From Catellatospora methionotrophica (GTDB taxonomy: Bacteria; Actinomycetota; Actinomycetes; Mycobacteriales; Micromonosporaceae), in contig NZ_JAAOTJ010000006.1 in assembly GCF_011297335.1 (NCBI RefSeq), positions 301,041-365,040 on the forward strand: DNA of 64,000 nucleotides, read 5' to 3'. Position numbers and translations under genes: made by a program. This document shows, one piece after another, positions 8,210 through 16,868 of this stretch. Each line of letters starts with the position of its first letter. Position 1 is the first letter of the stretch. The notes under the pieces are model-generated. The model saw only the letters and a program-made list of their open reading frames with translations. It did no database searches and was not told where the DNA came from.

Positions 8210-8961
8210 GACGGGACCTCGCTCGTCTCGCCGGCGGCGCGCGGGGCGGGCACGCCCTGGCGCCGGATCAGGGTAAGGAAGGCCTGGTCGAGGTCGTCCG
8301 TGCCGGCGGACGCCTTGACCGCGGCGGGGGTGTCGTCGGCGATCAGCGAACCCTCGCGGATCAGCAGCAGCCGGTCGCAGCGGTTGGCCTCGTCCATCAC
8401 GTGGCTGGACACGACCAGCGTCGAGCCGTTCTCGGCCAGACCCCGGAACTGCGCCCACAGCTCGTCGCGCAGCACCGGATCCTGGCCCACCGTCGGCTCG
8501 TCGAGCACCAGCACCTTCGGCTTGCTGACGATCGCGCAGGCCAGCGAGGCCCGGCTGCGCTGCCCGCCGGACAGGTTGCCGACCAGCTGCGAACCGGCCT
8601 GCTCCAGGCCCACGTCACGCACCGCGGCGTCGGCCTCGGACTGGCCCAGCCCGTAGAGCGCGGCGAAGTAGCGGGCGTTCTCGCGGACCGTCAGGTCGGC
8701 GTACACGCTGGGGGCCTGGGTGAGGTAGCCGATCTGGCTGCGCAGTTTCGCGTCCCCGGCCGGGCGGCCCAGCACGGTGACCGTGCCCGACCGCACCACC
8801 TGGACGCCCACGATCGCGCGCATGAGCGTGGTCTTGCCACTGCCCGACGGGCCCAGCAGGCCGGTCACGCTGCCCTCCGGGATGGTGCAGCTCAGGCCGT
8901 GCAGCACAGGCCTGGCTCCCCGGTGTACGACGAGGTCGGCGACCTCGATCGCGGATGTCAT
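8206..8961 (-). CDS. ABC-2 exporter ATP-binding protein
   Basis: The 251-aa ATPase has Walker [14 protein letters not shown] (about residue 35), Q-loop IGYLTQAPSVYADLTV, signature NLSGGQRSRAS, Walker B VLVLDEPTVGQDP and the H-loop VVSSHVMDEA. The layout and the DrrA/NatA-like D-loop (TVGQDP) place it with drug and antibiotic exporters. It is co-translated with the permease through a 4-base overlap. Confidence 0.93.
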   Translation of the reverse strand: MTSAIEVADLVVHRGARPVLHGLSCTIPEGSVTGLLGPSGSGKTTLMRAIVGVQVVRSGTVTVLGRPAGDAKLRSQIGYLTQAPSVYADLTVRENARYFAALYGLGQSEADAAVRDVGLEQAGSQLVGNLSGGQRSRASLACAIVSKPKVLVLDEPTVGQDPVLRDELWAQFRGLAENGSTLVVSSHVMDEANRCDRLLLIREGSLIADDTPAAVKASAGTDDLDQAFLTLIRRQGVPAPRAAGETSEVPS

Positions 8962-9042
8962 GGGAGTCCTCCGTAGAATTCAACGCTTGATGAACTCAAC
9001 GGTAGGTGAATTGTTCGCGCATGGCAATGCGCTCGTGTGGAC

Positions 9043-9079
9043 CCTGGTCCCGGGGGTGTGCGCGCTCCCCGGGACCAGG
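9043..9079. terminator. Hairpin terminator
   Basis: The 13-bp perfect inverted repeat CCTGGTCCCGGGG and its complement with an 11-base loop sits immediately after the stop of the acidic-protein gene, which reads toward it on the minus strand. Confidence 0.65.
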
Positions 9080-9086
9080 AATCACC

Positions 9087-10703
9087 TCAGAGCGCCAGCA
9101 CCCGGTCGAGGAAGTTCTTGTACCCGCGCATCGCGACGCGCATCGCCTCGGTGTCCGTCGCCGCGCCCTGCCGCGGGTCCAGCTCGCCCTGCTCGGCCAG
9201 CAGCTGCGCGGCCAGCGCCGACACCGCCTCGCCGACCAGCGACTGCGCGTCGTTCAGCGCCGACTCCGGCTCGTCCACGAACCGGATCTGCACCTCACGC
9301 CACGCGTCGCGGAAGCGCTGCGCCTGCTCCGCCTCCCACACCGCGATCGACGTCTCGGCCACGTCACCCGGCCGCAGCGCGGTCGCCGTGGGCGCGACCT
9401 GTGCCACGTCCAGCGGCTCGTCGTCGTCCTCGTCGTCGGTCTCGCCGGCCGCCGCGTCGAACTGCCCGGCCGCCACCAGCGCCGGTGCGTCGTCCTCGGC
9501 CGCGTCGGCGACCGGAGCCTGCTCGGTGTCGGCGGCAGGCGTCCCCTCGACGTCCGCCTCCGCCACCTCGGCCTGGTCGCCGATAGCTTCCGTCCCGGCG
9601 TCGACGACATCGGCCGCAGCCTCGGCCTGCTCGTCGGCCTCAACCTCAGGGGCGTCAACTGCCTCGTCGGCCTCCACGACCGCGGTCTCGGCGTCCACCT
9701 CCGTGTCGGCCGCCGCATCCGGGGTCTCGTCCCCGGCCTCGGCCACCGCGTCGGGGGTCTCGTCGCCCTCCGCGTCGACCACCGGCTCGGTCTCGGCGTC
9801 GGGGGTCTCGTCGGCGGCCGCCTCGATCGCGTCCTCGTCGTCGTCCTCGGCGAGCTCGTCCAGTTCCGCTTCCGGGGCGTCCGCGGCGTCGGCCAGCGCC
9901 TCGGCCTCCGCATCGTCGCCTTCGGCGTCAACGCCGTCCACGGCCGTGGCCTCGGCATCCACCGTGTCGGCCGCGTCCTCGGCGTCCACCGTGTCGGCCG
10001 CGTCCTCGGCGTCCACCGCGTCAGTCAGGTCATCGGTGTCCGCCTGGTCGTCGGTCAGCGCCACCGCGTCCACCGCGTCCTCGGTGTCCGCGTCGTCGTC
10101 GGTCACCGCCTCAGCAGCTACCGCGTCCTCGTCGTCGCCGGTCACCGCCTCAGCGTCCACCGCGTCGGTCGCAGCCTCGGCATCCGCATCTTCGTCGTTC
10201 GCCGCCTCGAACGCTGCGTCAAGGTCCGCGTCCGCCTCCGCGTCGCCGTCGGTCTCGGTTTCCGCCTCAGAGGATCCGTCAGCGTCGGCTTCCGCGTCGG
10301 GGCTCTCCGCGTCCGCTTCGCCCGCCGGGGATTCGGCGGTGTCCGGGTCCGTTTCGGACTCGGGGGACGCATCGGTGTCGGCTTCCGCGTCGGGCGTCGC
10401 GCTGTCGGCGGCCGCATCGGGGGTGTCCTCCGCGTCGGCTCCGGCGGACTCGTCCGCGTCAGCCTGGGCGTCGGGGGTCTCGTCGTCGGCTTCGGCCTCG
10501 GGGCCGTGCTCGGCCTCGGTGGCCTGCGGGGGCACGATGGCCAGCTCGGTGGTGTGTTCCAGCAGTGCGGCCTGCTCGTGCGGGCTCAGCTGCAGGGTGG
10601 GCTCCAGCTCGTCGACGGTCTCGGCGGCGGGGGCCGGCGGCTGGGCCGGGGGGATGAAGGTGGGGATGTGCGCCGGGAGTGGCGCGAAGTGGGGGTTGGT
10701 CAT
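9087..10703 (-). CDS. Strongly acidic low-complexity protein with a conserved C-terminal domain
   Basis: The 538-aa protein begins MTNPHFAPLPAHIPTFIPP. Residues of about 50-420 are almost entirely Asp, Glu, Ala, Thr and Val in degenerate repeats, including an exact tandem DAEDAADTV unit encoded near 9967-10020 by a 27-bp DNA duplication. The last 100 residues form a different, normal-composition domain (SIAVWEAEQAQRFRDAW, VDEPESALNDAQSLVGEAV, YKNFLDRVLAL) that resembles the conserved C-terminal domain of actinobacterial proteins of unknown function. No signal peptide or membrane helix is seen. The acidic part is probably disordered. On the opposite strand the same DNA gives a Ser-rich open frame, which is an artefact. 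Function unknown. Confidence 0.8.
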   Translation of the reverse strand: MTNPHFAPLPAHIPTFIPPAQPPAPAAETVDELEPTLQLSPHEQAALLEHTTELAIVPPQATEAEHGPEAEADDETPDAQADADESAGADAEDTPDAAADSATPDAEADTDASPESETDPDTAESPAGEADAESPDAEADADGSSEAETETDGDAEADADLDAAFEAANDEDADAEAATDAVDAEAVTGDDEDAVAAEAVTDDDADTEDAVDAVALTDDQADTDDLTDAVDAEDAADTVDAEDAADTVDAEATAVDGVDAEGDDAEAEALADAADAPEAELDELAEDDDEDAIEAAADETPDAETEPVVDAEGDETPDAVAEAGDETPDAAADTEVDAETAVVEADEAVDAPEVEADEQAEAAADVVDAGTEAIGDQAEVAEADVEGTPAADTEQAPVADAAEDDAPALVAAGQFDAAAGETDDEDDDEPLDVAQVAPTATALRPGDVAETSIAVWEAEQAQRFRDAWREVQIRFVDEPESALNDAQSLVGEAVSALAAQLLAEQGELDPRQGAATDTEAMRVAMRGYKNFLDRVLAL

Positions 10704-10970
10704 GCGATCCTCGGCTCTCGCGGTGGGGGAGAGCGCCCGCGGGCGCTGCGCGCAGATGCCCGTCAAGGTACCGCCGGGCTGCCCGTTCCCGCGTCATACC
10801 AGCGTCCATAACTGTGACCGGGGCCACCTCGATCATCGGACTCGCCTGGCAGGCGGGGGGATGCGCGGTCACGATACGCACGGGTGCCGGACAGGTCGGA
10901 CGATCTTGGTGGGTGAGACGTCGGCCGCACCTGCGCGGCGGGGTGATCGGCGGTGAGGGAGAATTCCGGT

Positions 10971-11342
10971 GTGTCAGGGACCGAGCAGCTGGATCCGGCG
11001 ATCGCCGCCCGTTTGAAGCGTGACCGCGACGGGCTCGTCGCGGCCGTGGTGCGTCAGCACGACACCGGTGAGGTGCTGATGCTGGCCTGGATGGACGACG
11101 AGGCGCTGCGCCGCACGCTGTCCACCGGCCGGGCCACCTACTGGTCACGCAGCCGCGGGCAGTACTGGGTGAAGGGCGAGACCTCCGGCCACCACCAGCA
11201 CGTCAGGTCGGTGGCGCTGGACTGCGACGGCGACGCGCTGCTGGTCAGCGTGGAGCAGGTCGGCCCGGCGTGCCATACCGGCACCCGCACCTGCTTCACC
11301 GTGGAGCTGCCCGTGGCCGTCGTCGGCGAGGCGACGGTATGA
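10971..11342 (+). CDS. hisI: Phosphoribosyl-AMP cyclohydrolase (histidine biosynthesis)
   Basis: The 123-aa protein carries the family motifs [41 protein letters not shown] and [21 protein letters not shown]; the Cys and Asp residues of these motifs bind zinc and magnesium. It hydrolyses phosphoribosyl-AMP in the third step of histidine synthesis. GTG 10971 is chosen because GAGGGAGAA lies at good spacing; GTG 10953 in the same frame would destroy that site. The stop overlaps the ATG of trpE (ATGA), the usual actinobacterial hisI-trpE coupling. Confidence 0.95.
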   Translation: MSGTEQLDPAIAARLKRDRDGLVAAVVRQHDTGEVLMLAWMDDEALRRTLSTGRATYWSRSRGQYWVKGETSGHHQHVRSVALDCDGDALLVSVEQVGPACHTGTRTCFTVELPVAVVGEATV

Positions 11343-12889
11343 GCACGTCGAGCAGCGGGGCGGTCAGCCCCGACCTGGCCGGGTTCCGGACCCGCGCGGC
11401 CGGTGGCCGGGTCGTGCCGGTGATCCGCCGCCTGCTGGCCGACGCGGAGACGCCGGTCGGGGTGTACCGGAAGGTGGCAGGTGGCCCGGGGACCTTCCTG
11501 CTGGAGTCGGCCGAGCAGGGCGCGGGCGCGTCGGGCACGGCCTGGTCGCGATACTCCTTCATCGGGGTGCGCAGCCTGGCGACGCTGACCGAGCGCGGCG
11601 GGCAGGCGCACTGGCTGGGCAGCCCGCCCGACGGAGTGCCGGTCGAGGGCGACCCGGTCGCCGTGCTGCGGGCCACCGTCGCCGCGCTGACCAGCCCCGA
11701 CGTCGGCGACGAGGGGCTGCCCCCGCTGACCGGCGGGCTGGTGGGCTTCCTGGCGTACGACCTGGTGCGCCGGTTCGAGCGGCTGCCGCGACTGGCCGAG
11801 AACGACCTGCACGTGCCGGAGCTGGGCCTGTTCCTGGCCACCGACCTGGTGGTGCTGGACCACTACCTGGGCCAGGCGATCGTGGTGGCCAACGCGGTGC
11901 TGCCCGAGCACGCCGACGCCGACCAGGTCGCGGCGGCCTACCACCACGCGATCGGCCGCCTGGACGCGATGACGACGGCGCTGTCCCGGCCCACCCCGCC
12001 GATGGTCTCCACGGTGACCGCGGTGCGCCCGGCGGAGCTGGTGTCGCGCACGCCGTCCGGTGAGTTCGGCAAGGCGGTGGAGGTCGCCAAGGAGGCGATC
12101 CGGGCCGGTGACTGCTTCCAGATCGTGGTGTCGCAGCGCTTCGAGACCCGCACCGAGGCCGACCCGCTCGACATCTACCGGGTGCTGCGGGCCACCAACC
12201 CCAGCCCGTACATGTACCTGCTGCGCTTCGACGACTTCGACATCGTCGGCTCGTCCCCCGAGGCGCACGTGAAGATCACCAAAGGCGACGACGGTGTACG
12301 CCGCGCGCTGCTGCACCCGATCGCGGGCACCCGCCCGCGGGGCGAGACGCCCGAGGCCGACGCCGCGCTGGCCGCGGAGCTGGTCGCGGACCCGAAGGAG
12401 CGCTCCGAGCACGTCATGCTCGTCGACCTGGGCCGCAACGACCTGGGCCGGTTCTCCCGCGCGGGCACCGTGGAGGTGCCGGAGTTCGCCACGGTCGAGC
12501 GCTACAGCCACGTCATGCACATCGTCTCCACGGTCGTCGGCGAGCTGCGCGAGGACACCTCGCCGCTGGACGCGCTGGCCGCCACGTTCCCGGCGGGCAC
12601 CCTGTCCGGCGCCCCGAAGGTCCGCGCCATGGAGATCATCGAGGAGCTGGAGCCGACCCGGCGCGGCCTGTACGGCGGCACGGTCGGCTACTTCGGCTTC
12701 GGTGGCGACCTGGACATGGCCATCGCGATCCGCACCGCGCTGCTGCGCGACGGCGTCGCGTACGTGCAGGCCGGAGCCGGGGTGGTCGCCGACTCCGACC
12801 CCGCCCTGGAGGAGCTGGAGACCCAGAACAAGGCCATGGCCGTGCTCGCCGCCATCGCCACCGCGCAGACCCTGCAGGCCGCGCGATGA
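11339..12889 (+). CDS. trpE: Anthranilate synthase component I
   Basis: The 516-aa protein has an N-terminal tryptophan-binding region (the [21 protein letters not shown] segment) and the chorismate-binding domain with [35 protein letters not shown] and [16 protein letters not shown]. It converts chorismate to anthranilate with a glutamine amidotransferase partner that is not encoded in this window. It is coupled to hisI and to the next small membrane gene by 4-base ATGA overlaps. Confidence 0.96.
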   Translation: MSTSSSGAVSPDLAGFRTRAAGGRVVPVIRRLLADAETPVGVYRKVAGGPGTFLLESAEQGAGASGTAWSRYSFIGVRSLATLTERGGQAHWLGSPPDGVPVEGDPVAVLRATVAALTSPDVGDEGLPPLTGGLVGFLAYDLVRRFERLPRLAENDLHVPELGLFLATDLVVLDHYLGQAIVVANAVLPEHADADQVAAAYHHAIGRLDAMTTALSRPTPPMVSTVTAVRPAELVSRTPSGEFGKAVEVAKEAIRAGDCFQIVVSQRFETRTEADPLDIYRVLRATNPSPYMYLLRFDDFDIVGSSPEAHVKITKGDDGVRRALLHPIAGTRPRGETPEADAALAAELVADPKERSEHVMLVDLGRNDLGRFSRAGTVEVPEFATVERYSHVMHIVSTVVGELREDTSPLDALAATFPAGTLSGAPKVRAMEIIEELEPTRRGLYGGTVGYFGFGGDLDMAIAIRTALLRDGVAYVQAGAGVVADSDPALEELETQNKAMAVLAAIATAQTLQAAR

Positions 12890-13194
12890 CCGCCCCCGAG
12901 CCGACGCCACCGGTGGCGTCAACGCGTGGCGCCCGCCCTCCGCGTACCAGAATGATCGTTTTAGGGGTGCTCGCGGCCCTGGTGGTGCTGTGGTTCGTGC
13001 CCGGCGGCACGGTGTCGTGGGTGCGCCCCGCGCTGCTGGCGCTCGCCGCGGGCGTGGTCGCGGTCTGGTACTGGCGGCGCTCCGGCAACCACGCCCGGCG
13101 GGCCGCCCCCGCCGCCCCCCGCCCCGACGACCCGCGCGACGTGTGGGACGCCCTCGATCGGGGCGAGGACCTCACCGATGAAACGCGTGTCTGA
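12886..13194 (+). CDS. Small trp-operon membrane protein, shortened Trp_oprn_chp-like
   Basis: The 102-aa protein has two hydrophobic segments (about residues 23-40 and 46-63) and the hydrophilic tail DDPRDVWDALDRGEDLTDE. A tail of the form WDALD-GEDPT is, as I recall, typical of the tryptophan-operon membrane proteins of TIGR02234, which normally are about twice as long with four helices. The position directly after trpE, with an ATGA overlap, fits that family. The protein would then be a shortened version; alternatively an unrelated two-helix protein. Role unknown. Confidence 0.65.
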   Translation: MTAPEPTPPVASTRGARPPRTRMIVLGVLAALVVLWFVPGGTVSWVRPALLALAAGVVAVWYWRRSGNHARRAAPAAPRPDDPRDVWDALDRGEDLTDETRV

Positions 13195-13975
13195 CCGCGC
13201 GCTGGTCGTCCGCGTCGACACCGGCACCGCCGAGCTGATCCCCGACCCGGACCTGCCCGACGCGTGGCTGCTGCGCCTGAACGGCACCGCCCAGTCGCAC
13301 GTCAACCTCAACGATCCGACGCTGATCGCGTTCGACTACATCCGCCGCTTCGCCGACGTCATCGACGCCGTCTGCCCGCCCGGCCCGCTGGACGTGCTGC
13401 ACCTGGGCGGCGGCGCGATGACCCTGCCCCGCTGCCTGTCCGCGATGCGCCCCGGCAGCACCCAGCACGTAGTCGAGCTCGACCGCGCCCTCGCCGACCT
13501 GGTCACCACCCGGCTGCCCCTCGCCGACCCCGACACCGAGATGATCATCGCCGACGCCCGCGCCGCCCTGGAAGCCGCCGACCCCGCCTCCACGGACGTG
13601 ATCGTCGCCGACATCTTCACCGGCAACAAGGTCCCCCCGCACGTCAGCACCGTCGAGTTCGCCCAGGCCGCCCACCGCGCCCTGCGCCCCACCGGCTGGT
13701 ACCTCGCCAACATCATGGACGCGGCCCCTCTCACGGTGGCCCGCCGCCAGGCAGCCACCCTCCGCGAGGCCTTCCCCCAGGTGGCAGTGGTAGCCGACGC
13801 CGCCCTCCTGCGCGGCCGAGGCACCGGCAACCTCCTCATGGTCGCCGGCAACAACCCCGAAGGCGTCCGCGCCCTCACCCGCCGCATAGCCGCCGACCCC
13901 ACCCGGGCCCGCGTAGAACACGGGCCCCAACTCGCCGACTTCCTCCGCAACGCCCAACCCCAACGCGACCAGTGA
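13178..13975 (+). CDS. Spermidine-synthase-like methyltransferase-fold protein
   Basis: The 265-aa protein has the Rossmann motif LDVLHLGGGAMTLPRCLSAM, then HVVELDRALADLV and MIIADARAALEA, the order seen in SpeE-like proteins. The segment VIVADIFTGNKVPPHVSTVEF occupies the place of the catalytic loop, without the usual polyamine-site DS.DP pattern, so genuine aminopropyl transfer is doubtful. Such spermidine-synthase-like proteins are common orphans in actinomycetes. It overlaps the preceding membrane-protein gene by 17 bases and is therefore in the hisI-trpE transcript. Confidence 0.75.
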   Translation: MKRVSDRALVVRVDTGTAELIPDPDLPDAWLLRLNGTAQSHVNLNDPTLIAFDYIRRFADVIDAVCPPGPLDVLHLGGGAMTLPRCLSAMRPGSTQHVVELDRALADLVTTRLPLADPDTEMIIADARAALEAADPASTDVIVADIFTGNKVPPHVSTVEFAQAAHRALRPTGWYLANIMDAAPLTVARRQAATLREAFPQVAVVADAALLRGRGTGNLLMVAGNNPEGVRALTRRIAADPTRARVEHGPQLADFLRNAQPQRDQ

Positions 13976-14212
13976 CGGCGACAGTTTCCGGGGAAACAGC
14001 ACGTATCCAGTACCGAATAACCGCACTTTCCCCGAAATCGCACCCGCAACCCGTGTGATGGCCGGAACCACCCTCGGTCATCGTGGAAGTGACCCCAGCC
14101 ACCGGGTCCGCGACGCGGACGCCGGCAGCCGGGCATTATGCACTAGGCCGATTGGTGAGGCACGCCATACCCCGATTAGCTTGCGCTGGCGGGCAGTGCC
14201 TAGAGTCTGGCC

Positions 14213-15094
14213 ATGGCATCCGACGAGCTGAGCAGCATGGAGCCTGGCGAACCGGCCCCGAGCGCATCGATGCGAGACAGCGGCGGCAGCGTGCTCGACG
14301 AGATCATCGCGGGGGTCCGTGAGGACGTCGAGGCGCGCCAGAACCAGGTCTCCATGGACGAGATCAAGAAGCGCGCGGCAGCGACCGCGCCACCCCTGGA
14401 CGCGTACGCGGCGCTGCGCCGTTCCGGCGTCGGTGTGATCGCCGAGGTGAAGCGCTCGTCGCCCTCGAAGGGCGCGCTGGCGGAGATCCCGGACCCGGCG
14501 GAGCTGGCCGCGGAGTACGAGGCGGGCGGGGCGCGCGCGGTGAGCGTGCTGACCGAGGGCCGCTGGTTCGGCGGCTCGCTGGACGATCTGGCCGCGGTCC
14601 GGGCCCGGCTGGCGATCCCGGTGCTGCGCAAGGACTTCGTGTGCTCGGCGTACCAGGTGCACGAGGCGCGGGCGTACGGCGCGGACCTGGTCCTGCTGAT
14701 CGTCGCGGCGCTGGAGCAGAAGGTGCTGACGGGCCTGCTGGACCGCATCGAGTCGCTGGGCATGACCCCGCTGGTCGAGGTGCACACCGAGGAGGAGGCC
14801 GACCGTGCCCTGGAGGCCGGCGCGCGCGTCATCGGCGTGAACGCCCGCAACCTGCGCACGCTGGAGGTGGACCGGTCGGTGTTCGAGCGGATCGCCCCGG
14901 GCCTGCCCAACAGCGTCGTCAAGATCGCCGAGTCGGGCGTCCGGGGTCCGCTGGACCTGATCAAGTACGCCTCGGCGGGAGCCGACGCGGTGCTGGTCGG
15001 TGAGGGCCTGGTGACCCAGAAGAGTCCGCGCGACGCCGTCGCCGAGCTCGTCAACGCCGGCAACCACCCCGCGACGCCGCGGCCGACCCGCTGA
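14213..15094 (+). CDS. trpC: Indole-3-glycerol phosphate synthase
   Basis: The TIM-barrel enzyme shows [17 protein letters not shown], the catalytic [42 protein letters not shown] and [13 protein letters not shown]. It closes the indole ring in tryptophan synthesis. The annotated start ATG 14213 gives 293 aa, about 20 longer at the N-terminus than usual; ATG 14237 or 14270 in the same frame are possible. A TAGAGT hexamer lies only about seven bases before ATG 14213, so a leaderless transcript is possible. trpB and trpA, which normally follow, are absent here. Confidence 0.95.
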   Translation: MASDELSSMEPGEPAPSASMRDSGGSVLDEIIAGVREDVEARQNQVSMDEIKKRAAATAPPLDAYAALRRSGVGVIAEVKRSSPSKGALAEIPDPAELAAEYEAGGARAVSVLTEGRWFGGSLDDLAAVRARLAIPVLRKDFVCSAYQVHEARAYGADLVLLIVAALEQKVLTGLLDRIESLGMTPLVEVHTEEEADRALEAGARVIGVNARNLRTLEVDRSVFERIAPGLPNSVVKIAESGVRGPLDLIKYASAGADAVLVGEGLVTQKSPRDAVAELVNAGNHPATPRPTR

Positions 15095-15111
15095 CGTTTC
15101 CTCCGCGCTGA

Positions 15112-15133
15112 CCGCCCCGATCCGACGGGGCGG
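15112..15133. terminator. Hairpin after trpC
   Basis: CCGCCCCG and CGGGGCGG with loop ATCCGA lie 17 bases after the trpC stop. No T run follows. Confidence 0.55.
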
Positions 15134-15271
15134 CTTACGCCGAAGGAGCCCTCGCGAACGGCGGCCTGCCCGCCCGGCGGGCGCTCACCCAGGATCTCCG
15201 GTCGGCTCTGACGCGGTGGCGCGGTCGTGGTTCGATCGCGCCATGAGCGCACGCGGTGACGGACCCAGCGG

Positions 15272-15312
15272 CTTCCGGTAGCTGCCAGGAACAACCTGGC
15301 GGCTACCGGAAG
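15272..15312 (+). promoter_or_regulatory. 18-bp stem-loop that partly sequesters a ribosome-binding site
   Basis: 15272-15289 pairs with 15295-15312 over 18 positions (17 Watson-Crick and one G-U) around the loop AACAA. The 3' arm ends in CCGGAAG, which is the first half of the GGAAGGAG ribosome-binding site of the TTG-started gene at 15321. In RNA the stem would bury most of the Shine-Dalgarno sequence. This suggests translational control, but a transposon-like remnant or a terminator function is not excluded. Confidence 0.6.
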
Positions 15313-15320
15313 GAGCCGCG

Positions 15321-15677
15321 TTGTCCCGTTCTGTCCGACATCTCACCGCGAATCACCACCTCCCACTGCCGCTGACCGGCACGGCACTGCGTGTCGCGGA
15401 GCTCTTCGACCTGCGCTACAGCGACGCGTGTCTGCGTGACGCCCACCGGGAGGGCCGGCGCCCGCGCCCGCGCAGACTGCGCCACCGCATCGAGGTGCAC
15501 CGCTGGGCCCGCTGGCGACCCGGTGACGGCGACGCCGCCCGTTTCGCCGCCCAGGGTGAGCGTCAGGCCCGCCAGCGCCTGCGGCTGGCTCTCCGGGCGG
15601 CCGTACGCGATCCGCGCGACCCCGATCTCGACGTGCTTCCGTACCACCATCACCACGGGGCACAGTGGCTCGTCTGA
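15321..15677 (+). CDS. Conserved-looking small basic protein of unknown function
   Basis: The 118-aa protein begins at TTG 15321, seven bases after GGAAGGAG, the only good ribosome-binding site in the area. It is Arg- and His-rich (REGRRPRPRRLRHRIEVHRWARWRP) and ends DVLPYHHHHGAQWLV, a His-cluster tail. Similar short actinobacterial orphans with an HHHHGA/HRHRHGA-type C-terminus exist to my recollection. It sits where trpB and trpA usually lie. No domain, helix or signal peptide is recognised. Confidence 0.55.
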   Translation: MSRSVRHLTANHHLPLPLTGTALRVAELFDLRYSDACLRDAHREGRRPRPRRLRHRIEVHRWARWRPGDGDAARFAAQGERQARQRLRLALRAAVRDPRDPDLDVLPYHHHHGAQWLV

Positions 15678-15691
15678 CCCGCCGCTCGGCC

Positions 15692-15735
15692 GATCATGAA
15701 CTGACGGGCGTGACACCGCCCGCAAGTTCATGATC
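15692..15735. repeat. Intergenic inverted repeat upstream of lgt
   Basis: GATCATGAACTGACGGGCG and its near-complement (17 of 19 positions) flank a 6-base loop TGACAC. It may terminate the preceding gene or be an interspersed palindrome; the end motif GATCATGAAC differs from the GATCGCTGTTTC family seen elsewhere in this window. Confidence 0.6.
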
Positions 15736-15799
15736 AGCGAAAATGATCGGACGGCCGGGGGTGTGGAGTTGGGGGTCGGGGACGGTAGTGTTCTGGCCC

Positions 15800-16864
15800 G
15801 TGAACCTCGCCTCCATCCCGTCCCCGTCCACGGCGGTCTGGCAACTCGGACCCGTGCCGCTGCGGGCGTACGCGCTGTGCATCATCGCGGGCATCGTGCT
15901 CGCCTGCTTCGTCACCGACCGGCGGATGCGCAGCCGGGGAGCCCCGCCGTGGGCCGTGCTCGACATCGCCGTGTGGGCGGTGCCGTTCGGCATCGTCGGT
16001 GCGCGGATCTACCACGTGCTCACCTCTCCCGAGGCGTACTTCGGGCAGGGCGGTGACCTGGTCAAGGCGCTCTACATCTGGGAGGGCGGCCTCGGCATCT
16101 GGGGCGGCGTCGCCGGTGGCGCGGTCGGCGCGTGGCTGGCCTGCCGCCAACTCGGCATGTCGTTCAGCTTCGTGGCCGACACCATGGCCGTCGGCCTGCC
16201 GCTGGCGCAGGCCGTGGGCCGCCTGGGCAACTGGTTCAACAACGAGCTGTACGGCGGCAAGACCGACCTGCCGTGGGGCCTGCAGGTGCACGTCATGTCC
16301 GACACCCAGCCGGGGCAGGCCATGCTCGGCCCGGACGGCCAGCCGGAGCTGCGCGAGGGTCTCTACCACCCGACGTTCCTCTACGAGCTGCTGTGGAACC
16401 TCGGCGTCGCCGGTGTCGTGTACGCCCTGGACAAGCGCTTCAAGTTCGGCCGGGGCCGCGCCTTCGCCCTGTACGTCATGCTCTACACGCTGGGCCGCGG
16501 CTGGATCGAGGCGATGCGCACCGACACCGCCACCATGATCGGCGGCATGCGCCTCAACGTCTGGACCTCGATCATCGTCTTCCTGGGCGCGGCGATCTTC
16601 TTCTTCCTCCGCAAGGGCCAGCAGGAGTTCCTGATCCCGAACGTCGACGCCGACGGCGAGCCCGCCAAGGGCTTCACCACCGTCACCGAGGCGCAGTACC
16701 AGGCCTACCTGGCCGACGGCACCCGCCCCGACGCCGTGTCCGCCGACAGCGACGGGGACGGTGCCGCCGACGACACGCCACGCGCGGTGTCCGACGAGTT
16801 CGACGACCCCTCCGACGAGGGTGCGGACCTGTCCACGCAGAAGTCCACCGCGACGAAGGACTGA
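15800..16864 (+). CDS. lgt: Prolipoprotein diacylglyceryl transferase
   Basis: The membrane enzyme attaches diacylglycerol to the lipobox Cys of prolipoproteins. The signature GRLGNWFNNELYGGKTDLPWG is encoded around 16220-16280, and LYHPTFLYELLWN follows; seven hydrophobic segments are visible. GTG 15800 gives 354 aa; earlier in-frame ATG 15743 would add a stretch without homology and overlap the inverted repeat region. The C-terminal 60 residues are an acidic, probably disordered tail (DSDGDGAADDTPRAVSDEFDD), as in other actinomycetes. It would serve the several lipoproteins in this window. Confidence 0.93.
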   Translation: MNLASIPSPSTAVWQLGPVPLRAYALCIIAGIVLACFVTDRRMRSRGAPPWAVLDIAVWAVPFGIVGARIYHVLTSPEAYFGQGGDLVKALYIWEGGLGIWGGVAGGAVGAWLACRQLGMSFSFVADTMAVGLPLAQAVGRLGNWFNNELYGGKTDLPWGLQVHVMSDTQPGQAMLGPDGQPELREGLYHPTFLYELLWNLGVAGVVYALDKRFKFGRGRAFALYVMLYTLGRGWIEAMRTDTATMIGGMRLNVWTSIIVFLGAAIFFFLRKGQQEFLIPNVDADGEPAKGFTTVTEAQYQAYLADGTRPDAVSADSDGDGAADDTPRAVSDEFDDPSDEGADLSTQKSTATKD

Positions 16865-16868
16865 GGCG

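Noticed and set aside
9037..10956. A Ser-rich 639-codon open frame on the plus strand
   Set aside because: It is the reverse of the Asp/Glu/Ala repeat gene; the minus-strand frame has a normal conserved C-terminal domain and a proper start.
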